DNA of 64,000 bases, taken from JAGRKR01 sp041397725 (GTDB lineage: Bacteria > Pseudomonadota > Alphaproteobacteria > Rhizobiales > Hyphomicrobiaceae). Both the position numbers and the translations under genes were made by a program. Of this stretch, positions 52,582 to 59,459 are shown one piece after another; within the stretch, counting starts at the first letter, position 1, and every line of letters begins with the position of its first letter. The notes under the pieces were generated by a model that saw nothing but the letters and a program-made list of their open reading frames with translations, was not told the DNA's origin and did no database searches. The stretch is from the NCBI GenBank assembly GCA_041397725.1, contig JAWKVZ010000005.1, positions 124,001 to 188,000 of the forward strand, read 5' to 3'.

Positions 52582-53612
52582 GACCAGCCCTCCTCGCCCC
52601 GCGCGAGCAGCCACAGGAAGAAGGGCGCGCCGACCATGGCCGTCAGCACCCCGAGCGGGATCTCGGTCTGGGCCAGCGAGCGGGCGAGCGTATCGACGAG
52701 CAGCAGGTAGGTGCCGCCCATCAGCAGCGACGCTGGCAGGAGACGGTCGAAGTTGGGGCCGACGAGCATGCGCGCCAGATGGGGGATGATCAGTCCGACC
52801 CAGCCGATTACGCCGGCAATCGCCACGACGCTCGCCGTCATCAGTGTGGCGGCGGCGATCACGACGAGGCGCAGCCGGCCTGCTTCGACGCCGAGGGAGC
52901 GCGCCTCCTCGTCTCCGAGCGAAAGCACGTTGATGCGCCAGCGCAGCAGCAGCATGGGCACGAGTCCCGCAGCAGCCAGCGGCGCTGCCGACCAGAGCTC
53001 GCCGCTGCGCACGCTGGAGAGGCTGCCGAGCAGCCAGAAGACGATGGCGGGCAGTTGGTCGTAGGGATCGGCGAGGATCTTGAGCAGCGAGATCACGGCG
53101 CCGGCCAGAGAGCCGACCACCACTCCAGCGAGCACGAGCACGAGCAGCGGCTCGCGGTTGCGGACCAGTCCCGCAACGACGTAGACGAGTCCGACTGTTG
53201 CGAGCCCCGTCACGAATGCCAGCAGTTGAATGCCAGCGACAGGAAGCGACAGGAAGATGCCGAGCACGGCGCCGAGCCCGGCTCCCGTCGAGACGCCGAG
53301 AATGTCCGGAGAGACGAGCGGGTTGCGAAAGAGGCCCTGATAGGCGGCCCCGGCCGCCGCGAGCGCAGCGCCGACAAGCACGGCTGCCAGCACGCGCGGG
53401 AGGCGTACGGAGAACAGCACCGTCTCGATCGGTCCCTTGCTTCCATGGCCGGTTAGCGCGTTCCAGAAGGCCGTCAGGATGTCCGTCGTCGCAATCGGGA
53501 ACTTGCCGATGCCGATCGCGACCACTAGGAGTGCCGCGAGCGCCGCCGTCAGGCCGAGGATCACTAGGCCGGCGCGCTCGCGTCGCTGGGGCTTGAGTGT
53601 CTCTCTACTCAC
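52578..53612 (-). CDS. FecCD-family ABC importer permease
   Basis: 344 residues with about ten membrane helices. The family motif is clear: RLPRVLAAVLVGAALAAAGA, YQGLFRNPLVSPDILGVSTGAG, and near the C-terminus GWVGLIIPHLARMLVGPNF. It forms the homodimeric channel of a type II importer. GTG at 53612 overlaps the binding-protein stop (GTGA). Substrate classes include Fe-chelates, cobalamin and, for the MolB subgroup, molybdate/tungstate. Confidence 0.93.
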   Translation of the reverse strand: MSRETLKPQRRERAGLVILGLTAALAALLVVAIGIGKFPIATTDILTAFWNALTGHGSKGPIETVLFSVRLPRVLAAVLVGAALAAAGAAYQGLFRNPLVSPDILGVSTGAGLGAVLGIFLSLPVAGIQLLAFVTGLATVGLVYVVAGLVRNREPLLVLVLAGVVVGSLAGAVISLLKILADPYDQLPAIVFWLLGSLSSVRSGELWSAAPLAAAGLVPMLLLRWRINVLSLGDEEARSLGVEAGRLRLVVIAAATLMTASVVAIAGVIGWVGLIIPHLARMLVGPNFDRLLPASLLMGGTYLLLVDTLARSLAQTEIPLGVLTAMVGAPFFLWLLARGEEGWS

Positions 53613-54661
53613 CGCCGTCTCGTCTGCTCGGGTGGCTCACCCTTCGACCAGGCGATCAGCCTGTCGAGCTCCGCCTCGCTCGGGTCAACATGGTAGAAGA
53701 GACGATAGAACTCACGGGTGACCGTCTTGAGGTCGTCGGGGAAATGCTGCGGATAGAGCAATCCCGCCACCCATTTCAGGCCGATGATGCGGTTGAGCGA
53801 GGGCGGCCTGTCGATCCAGCCGAAGGGCGCCGTCGGGCTCAGGAAGACCCGCTTGCGCTTGACGGCTTCGATGTTCGCCCACAGCGGGTCGTTCCATACC
53901 GCCCGGAAAAAGGTCGGGTCCCAGGTCAGGATGGTATCGGGATTGGCCGCGATGACCTGCTCTATGGAGGCGCGCACGAGCCCGCGCCGCCGGCCGCCCC
54001 CGTCGGCCACGTTGCGTCCGCCCGCCCGCTCAATGATCTCTGTATTGATCGAGCCCGTGAGGCCGGTCTCCAGCCCGTCCGGACCGCGAGCCAGATAGAC
54101 CCGGGGTCGCTTGTCCACCGGCACCGTGGCGAGCACCTTGTCGATGCGCGCGAAGGTCGCTTCGACGTAGCGCGCGAGCGTTTCCGCGCGCGGCTCGACG
54201 CCAAGGATGCGACCGAGCAGGCGGAGCGCCTTCGGCGTTGCTTCGAGACGCCCGTCGATCAGAACGTAGGGAATCCGCGTCTGCGCCTGCACGTTGTCGG
54301 CGAGCGAGACGAAGGTCGCGCGGGTGGAGCCGAAGTCGAGGATGAGGTCCGGCTTGATCTTCAGCACCGTCTCGAGGTTGGCGGTGCCGCCGCGACCCGT
54401 CAGCCGTCCGAGCGCCGGCAGGTCGCGATAGGCTGGAGCGATGAAGGGGCGCTCCTCCGGCTTTGGCGGGTTGGGCCAGCCCGTCATTTTCTGCGGCGCC
54501 AGCATGTAGAGCAGGATCGAGGCCGGCGGGCCGGCCGCGAACACGCGCGTGATGCGGTCAGGCACCTCGACCGTGCGGCCGGCGCTGTCGGTCACGGTAC
54601 GCGCCTCGGCGAGCGCCGGCATCACCAGGGCGAGCAGAGCGAGCGTGATGGTTCGCAGCAT
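53609..54661 (-). CDS. ABC importer periplasmic substrate-binding protein (FecB/MolA-like)
   Basis: 350 residues from ATG at 54661 with a signal peptide (about 1-20). Two lobes are joined by a helix, as in class III binding proteins: RTVTDSAGRTVEVPDRITRVFAAG, then LKIKPDLILDFGST, and in the C-terminal lobe NPDTILTWDPTFF and FGWIDRPPSLNRIIGLKWVAGLLYP. The last segment is shared by a group annotated as iron or molybdate binding. Ligand identity cannot be read from the sequence; the neighbouring Mop gene suggests molybdate or tungstate. The frame is open to 54904 but ATG 54661 gives the signal peptide. Confidence 0.87.
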   Translation of the reverse strand: MLRTITLALLALVMPALAEARTVTDSAGRTVEVPDRITRVFAAGPPASILLYMLAPQKMTGWPNPPKPEERPFIAPAYRDLPALGRLTGRGGTANLETVLKIKPDLILDFGSTRATFVSLADNVQAQTRIPYVLIDGRLEATPKALRLLGRILGVEPRAETLARYVEATFARIDKVLATVPVDKRPRVYLARGPDGLETGLTGSINTEIIERAGGRNVADGGGRRRGLVRASIEQVIAANPDTILTWDPTFFRAVWNDPLWANIEAVKRKRVFLSPTAPFGWIDRPPSLNRIIGLKWVAGLLYPQHFPDDLKTVTREFYRLFYHVDPSEAELDRLIAWSKGEPPEQTRRR

Positions 54662-54863
54662 GGTGCGGGACTCCACGTCCTGTCGAGCCTGGCCGCTGGC
54701 TGGATCGCGCGTAGCATAGCGCATCCGGCGTGGCGTGCGCAGGCCCGCGCGAACGAGCGTTGTGCCGATCTCCATGGCGAGGCTCCGCGCGTCGCCATGG
54801 TAATTCTGCCGGAGCAGCCGCTTCGGGAGCCGAAGCAGCCGTGTCCGCCACGCGCCATCCGCC

Positions 54864-55661
54864 TCAGTAGTTGACCGACAGCCCGGAGCCGCCGTCGACG
54901 GCAAAGACCTGGCCGGTCACGACGTCGGCGAGTGGTGAGCAGAAGAACAGCACCGAGGCGGCGAGATCGCGTGGCTCGATCAGGCGGCCGAGCGGGATTT
55001 CCGCAATCGTCTCCTTCGAGATCTCCTCGACGCTGACGCCCGCGTCGCGCGCGCGACGATGGAAGTTCTGCATCATGCGCTCGGTCGCCGTATAGCCGGG
55101 ATGCACGCAATTGACCGTGACGTTGAACGGACCGACCTGGTTGGCGAGCTGCTTGGTGAAGTTGGAGACGCCGGCGTTCACCACGCCGTTCGTGATGCGC
55201 AATGGCGCCACGATACGCGCGGTCATGCCGCCGATGTTGACGATGCGGCCCCATCGACGCGGCTTCATGTGTACGAGAACCTCGCGGGCGCAGCGGATAT
55301 AGGCCATCAGCTTGACGTCGACGTGGTGGCGCCAGTGCTCGTCCGTCTGTTCGTCGAACGGTGCGCTGAGGGAGGCGACGGCATTGTTGACGAGAATGTC
55401 GATGCGTCCGGCGGCGGTGGCGGCCTCGGCCACGAAGCGGCGGATGTCGTCATAGTTGCAGACATCGGCGATGATGGGCCAGGCCTCGACGCCGAGCTTG
55501 CGGATGTCGGCAGCCGTCTCCTCGAGCGAATCGCGTGTGCGGCCGCACAGGGCGATGCTGACGCCCTGCTCGGCCAGCATCAGCGAGGTTGCGCGGCCGA
55601 TGCCGCGGCTCCCGCCCGTTACCAGTGCGACACGACCTTTCAGACCGAAATCTCCGGCCAA
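54864..55661 (-). CDS. SDR-family protein lacking the classical catalytic residues
   Basis: 265 residues from TTG at 55661, preceded by GGGGAGG. The Rossmann part is normal: VTGGSRGIGRA for NAD(P) binding and ILVNNAVASL. The active site is not: the Ser region reads NIGGMTARI, and where YxxxK is expected the sequence is NGVVN (in RITNGVVNAGVSNFTK), so Ser, Tyr and Lys are all replaced. The C-terminal VTGQVFAVDGGSGL is standard. It may bind nucleotide and ligand without classical dehydrogenase activity, or use other residues. No operon partner is evident. Confidence 0.85.
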   Translation of the reverse strand: MAGDFGLKGRVALVTGGSRGIGRATSLMLAEQGVSIALCGRTRDSLEETAADIRKLGVEAWPIIADVCNYDDIRRFVAEAATAAGRIDILVNNAVASLSAPFDEQTDEHWRHHVDVKLMAYIRCAREVLVHMKPRRWGRIVNIGGMTARIVAPLRITNGVVNAGVSNFTKQLANQVGPFNVTVNCVHPGYTATERMMQNFHRRARDAGVSVEEISKETIAEIPLGRLIEPRDLAASVLFFCSPLADVVTGQVFAVDGGSGLSVNY

Positions 55662-55990
55662 TGTTTCCTCCCCTGATCTGCTGATGGTGTGCCGCGGGAC
55701 GCGGCCGCCCCGAGAATGGCCCATGGTCGCGGCACTGTCGACCCGGAACGTCCGAGGCGGAGCGCCCGCAGAGCGCAACGGCGACCCGGCACGACGCGGA
55801 GGCTCGGGTCAGGCAGCCCGGATTCGCGCTCCGCAGGCCGGCGTGCGGGCCATTTTCGCCGCATGCTCGCGAGACCTCCACGAAATGGACCGAAGTAAGT
55901 CGCATTGTCATCACACTGGTCAGAGAAAATCTTTGCACGCAATATATGTTCGGCGGCGGCGTGCCGGCTGCAATCGGGAGAGGAAACGCA
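55662..55990. other. Divergent promoter region SDR / four-repeat protein
   Basis: 329 bp without a supported gene. Near its right end the sequence becomes AT-richer. TTGTCA at 55907-55912 with AATCTT 17 nt further on is a possible promoter for the rightward gene; this is weak. Confidence 0.3.
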
Positions 55991-57538
55991 ATGTTGGGAC
56001 GTATGTGTCAATTGGGCCTGCTGGCCCTCGCGCTGGTGGCGGCCATGCCAGCCGCCGAGGCGCAGCGCGGGCCTCAGCGACAGGTCGACCAGACCCGCTG
56101 GGTCAAACTCGGAACGGAGACCGTGGACGGGCGGCGGGACCGTGATGTCATCCGCGTCGGCCGCGAGAGGGGTGCGTTCGATCGCATTCGCCTGCGCGTC
56201 AGCGGGCGGGACATCGTGCTGCGCGAGATGCGCATCGTCTTTGCCAACGGTGATACGCAGGACGTGCCGGGCCGCATCGAGATCGCGGCCGGAACGGACA
56301 TGCGACCGATCCGGCTCGACGGCGGCATCCGCCGCATCGACCGCATCGAGCTGTCCTACCGCGCGAGGCGCGACTTCGATCGAGGTCGCGGACGCGACCG
56401 GGATCGCGAGCAGGCCGTCGTCGAGGTGTGGGCCGAGCAGATCATCGACCGCCCGCCGCCACAGCTCACGGGCTGGGAGCTTCTCGGGCGTGATGTCGTC
56501 GGGCCGCGCGTCGATCGCGAGGTGATCCCGGTCGGCCGGCGCGAGGGCCGCTTCTACGCCATCCGCCTCAGGGCGCTGCGCAGCGACGTCTACCTGCACG
56601 ATCTCAAGGTCGTCTACGGCAACGGCGAAGTCGACGATATCCAGGTGCGCGACCGCATCCGGGCCGGCGACATGACGCGTCCGCTCGCCCTCAAGGGCGG
56701 CCGCTTGATCAAGGAGATCCGCCTCGTCTACGCCAGCCGACCCGACCACCGGGCGCGGGCGATCGTCGAGGTTTGGGGCGACAAGACGGCCCAGCGTCCG
56801 CGGCCTGCCGCCGGCATCCCCGGGAACTGGGTCATGTTCGGTGCGGCCGATGTCGGGCAGAACGCCGAGCGCGACGTGATTGCCGTCGGGCGCGAGAAGG
56901 GCCGCTTCAGCCAGATCGCCCTCCGTGTGCGCGGCAGCGACGTCAGGCTGCGGCGCCTGCGCGTCGTCTACGCCAACGGCGAGACGGACGTGCTCGAGGC
57001 CAGAGAGGATATTCCCGCTGGCCGCCATTCGAAGTTCTACAACCTCAAGGGTGATCGCTTCATCAAGGAGATCATCCTCGTGCACCGGGCCGAGCAGGGC
57101 AGGATCGGTCGGGCGCGGGTCGAGCTATTCGGGCTCCACGCTGCGGATTACCGGCCGGCGCGGCCCGTCGCTCCGCCCGTCGCCCCGCCGCCGACGCATC
57201 GCCCGGGCGAGTGGGTCATTCTCGGCTCGCAGAAGGCCGGCCTCGGTGTCGATCGCGACGTCATCACTGTCGGTCGCGACGTGGGGACCTTCCGCAAGAT
57301 CCGCATCGACGTGACCCGCTCAGGCCGGCGCGGTGTGCGCATCTACAATGTCCGCGTCATCTATCGCAACGGCGAGTCGGAGACGCTGAACGTGCCCAAC
57401 GAGATCCCGCGGGGCGGCTCGTCCGGGCCGCTCGATCTCAGCGGCAACCGCCGGATCATCGAGCGCATCGAGTTGGTCTATCGCACGAAGTTGTCGCTGT
57501 TCGGCGAAACGCGGGTCGAGGTCTGGGGCCAGCGCTGA
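55991..57538 (+). CDS. Exported protein of four tandem ~115-residue repeats (DUF2541-like units)
   Basis: 515 residues from ATG at 55991 (GAGAGGAAA upstream) with a signal peptide (about 1-26, ending AEAQ). Four repeats begin at WVKLG (about nt 56098), WELLG (56470), WVMFG (56824) and WVILG (57208). Each contains DRDVIxVGR or similar, a beta-rich RxxxxxLRxxRVVYANGE-type segment, and ends with I-x-x-I-x-L-x-Y...VEVWG. The pattern recalls DUF2541 (E. coli YaaI), tentatively. Repeats 3 and 4 are joined by a proline-rich linker. The protein is probably periplasmic or outer-surface with beta-sandwich units for binding; no enzyme motif is seen. Confidence 0.8.
   Translation: MLGRMCQLGLLALALVAAMPAAEAQRGPQRQVDQTRWVKLGTETVDGRRDRDVIRVGRERGAFDRIRLRVSGRDIVLREMRIVFANGDTQDVPGRIEIAAGTDMRPIRLDGGIRRIDRIELSYRARRDFDRGRGRDRDREQAVVEVWAEQIIDRPPPQLTGWELLGRDVVGPRVDREVIPVGRREGRFYAIRLRALRSDVYLHDLKVVYGNGEVDDIQVRDRIRAGDMTRPLALKGGRLIKEIRLVYASRPDHRARAIVEVWGDKTAQRPRPAAGIPGNWVMFGAADVGQNAERDVIAVGREKGRFSQIALRVRGSDVRLRRLRVVYANGETDVLEAREDIPAGRHSKFYNLKGDRFIKEIILVHRAEQGRIGRARVELFGLHAADYRPARPVAPPVAPPPTHRPGEWVILGSQKAGLGVDRDVITVGRDVGTFRKIRIDVTRSGRRGVRIYNVRVIYRNGESETLNVPNEIPRGGSSGPLDLSGNRRIIERIELVYRTKLSLFGETRVEVWGQR
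56098..57538 (+). repeat. Four in-frame protein-level repeats
   Basis: Units start near 56098, 56470, 56824 and 57208, spaced 354-384 bp. They are similar in protein sequence (W-x-x-L/F-G, D/ERDVI-x-VGR, VVYANGE, EVWG) but diverged in DNA, so the duplications are ancient. Confidence 0.75.
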
Positions 57539-57559
57539 TCCGAACGGTGGACGGGGATG

Positions 57560-57594
57560 AAGGCGGCAGGCGGTTCGTTTCCGCTTGCCGCCTT
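57560..57594 (+). terminator. Hairpin terminator after the four-repeat gene
   Basis: A 14-bp stem AAGGCGGCAGGCGG / CCGCTTGCCGCCTT (one G-T wobble) with a 7-nt loop lies 21 bp after the stop and is followed by CTTGCCTTTC. Confidence 0.65.
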
Positions 57595-57638
57595 CTTGCC
57601 TTTCGGGGCAGTGTTCCGCCCACGCCCTGCCATTCCGG

Positions 57639-58661
57639 ATGACCGCAAGGCAAAGGCTTGTTAATGTCGGCGCAGACTCTGTCGCAGTATTGCAACTGAA
57701 GCGAGATCGATCGTTGTCCTCGCATCCTGAGCCCGGCGACTACGCATACAACCTGGAGGGCGCGCTTGCGGCCGTCGTGGCCGTGCGATCGCGCATTCCC
57801 AGCGATGCCTTCACGGCCGACACGCTCGGAACGGAGCGGGGCGGGAACGGCGTGGTCATCCGCAGTGACGGCATCGTTCTGACGATCGGCTACCTCATCA
57901 CTGAGGCCGAAAGCGTCTGGCTGAGCTTCAACGACGGGAGCGTGGTTCCCGGGCATGTGATCGGCCAGGACCAGGAGACCGGCTTCGGGCTGATCCAGGC
58001 GCTGTCGCGCGTGCAGGTGCCGGCATTGCAGCTCGGAAGCTCCGCGAGCGTCAAGGTCGGCGACCCCGTCGTGGTGGCCGGTGCAGGCGGGCGTCAGCAC
58101 GCCGTCGCGGGACAGGTTGTCGCCCGGCAGGAGTTCGCCGGGTACTGGGAGTATCTCCTCGACGAGGCGCTGTTCACCGCGCCCGCGCACCAGAACTGGG
58201 GCGGAGCGGCCGTCATCGACGAGGCCGGCAAGCTGATCGGTGTCGGCTCGCTCAGCGTCCAGCAGGTGGCCGAAGGCAATGAGGGACGCGACATCAACAT
58301 GGTCGTCCCGATCGATCTGTTGAAGCCCATCCTGGACGACATGCTTTCGCTGGGCCGCACGCGCCGACCGGCCAGGCCTTGGCTCGGCGTTTACGCGACG
58401 GAGGTCGGCGGGCGCGTGGTCATCGCCGGGCTTTCCAATCGCGGTCCGGCCCGCAAGGCGGACTTGCGGGTGGGCGATGTCGTGCTGCGCGTCGGCAGCG
58501 AGAACGTGACGAACCTCACGACCTTTTTCAGGAGCATCTGGTCGCGCGGGGATGCCGGCGTCACCGTGCCGATCACGGTGCATCGCTCGGGCCGCACGCT
58601 CGAGGTGAATGTCGCCTCGGTGGATCGCCGCAGCCTGCTCAAGGGGCCTGTGCTACATTAA
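57639..58661 (+). CDS. HtrA/S1C-like PDZ protein with inactivated protease domain
   Basis: About 340 residues; the start (ATG 57639) is uncertain and TTG or other codons up to about 57715 are possible. No signal peptide is obvious. The trypsin-like domain aligns with DegP by eye, but all three catalytic positions are changed: TNxHV reads TIGYLIT, DLAVLKV reads TGFGLIQ, and GNSGGP reads NWGGAA. A PDZ domain follows (PWLGVYATEVGGRVVIAGL to about the end). It is probably a pseudoprotease that binds proteins through the degenerate pocket and PDZ domain. It follows the four-repeat exported protein by 100 bp across a terminator-like hairpin. Confidence 0.82.
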   Translation: MTARQRLVNVGADSVAVLQLKRDRSLSSHPEPGDYAYNLEGALAAVVAVRSRIPSDAFTADTLGTERGGNGVVIRSDGIVLTIGYLITEAESVWLSFNDGSVVPGHVIGQDQETGFGLIQALSRVQVPALQLGSSASVKVGDPVVVAGAGGRQHAVAGQVVARQEFAGYWEYLLDEALFTAPAHQNWGGAAVIDEAGKLIGVGSLSVQQVAEGNEGRDINMVVPIDLLKPILDDMLSLGRTRRPARPWLGVYATEVGGRVVIAGLSNRGPARKADLRVGDVVLRVGSENVTNLTTFFRSIWSRGDAGVTVPITVHRSGRTLEVNVASVDRRSLLKGPVLH

Positions 58662-58747
58662 GGCCGGGATCGTCGGGTCGCGCGACCCTGGGCAGGTGTC
58701 GCGACGGACCAGCGACGGCAAGATCACCTGCATCGGAGCTCATCGAC

Positions 58748-59419
58748 ATGGCACGTCCGCTCATCATTGCGCCCTCGATCCTGTCCGCGGACTTCGCGCG
58801 GTTGGGCGCCGAGGTCCAGGCCATCGACAAGGCCGGCGGCGACTGGATTCACCTCGACGTGATGGATGGGCATTTCGTTCCGAACATCACCTACGGACCG
58901 CCCGTCATCAAGGCCATCCGCCCCGCCTCGGCCAAGGTCTTCGACTGCCATCTCATGATCGCGCCGGCCGATCCCTATCTCGCCGCCTTTGCCGAGGCCG
59001 GAGCCGATATCATCACCGTGCATGCGGAGGCTGGCCCGCACCTCGACCGTTCACTGCAGGCCATTCGTGCCCTCGGCAAGCGGGCGGGCGTGTCACTCAA
59101 TCCCTCGACGCCGGAGTCGGTCATCTCCTACGTGCTGGATCGCCTCGACCTGATCCTGCTGATGACCGTCAATCCGGGGTTCGGAGGCCAGGCCTTCCTG
59201 CCGGCCGTGATCGACAAGATCGCCCGCGTCAAGGAGATGGTCGGGGACCGTCCGATCGACATCGAGGTGGACGGCGGCATCACGCCGGAAACGGCGCCGC
59301 TCGTCGTGCGCGCGGGGGCGAACGTGCTCGTCGCGGGTTCGGCTGCCTTCAAGGGGGGCGAGCCTGAGGCCTACGCGCGCAACATCGCGGCCCTGCGGGC
59401 AGCGGCAACCGGCGCCTGA
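58748..59419 (+). CDS. rpe: Ribulose-phosphate 3-epimerase
   Basis: 223 residues, TIM barrel. Features are APSILSADFARLG, the metal ligands in WIHLDVMDGHFVPN and DCHLMI, MTVNPGFGGQ, and VDGGITPETAP. It interconverts ribulose-5-phosphate and xylulose-5-phosphate in the pentose phosphate and Calvin cycles. No other Calvin-cycle gene is present in the window. ATG at 58748, 86 bp after the pseudoprotease stop. Confidence 0.97.
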   Translation: MARPLIIAPSILSADFARLGAEVQAIDKAGGDWIHLDVMDGHFVPNITYGPPVIKAIRPASAKVFDCHLMIAPADPYLAAFAEAGADIITVHAEAGPHLDRSLQAIRALGKRAGVSLNPSTPESVISYVLDRLDLILLMTVNPGFGGQAFLPAVIDKIARVKEMVGDRPIDIEVDGGITPETAPLVVRAGANVLVAGSAAFKGGEPEAYARNIAALRAAATGA

Positions 59420-59459
59420 GCCGAGGCGCGCCGGCTTGCGAGGCTTGAAGGTGCTCTAG

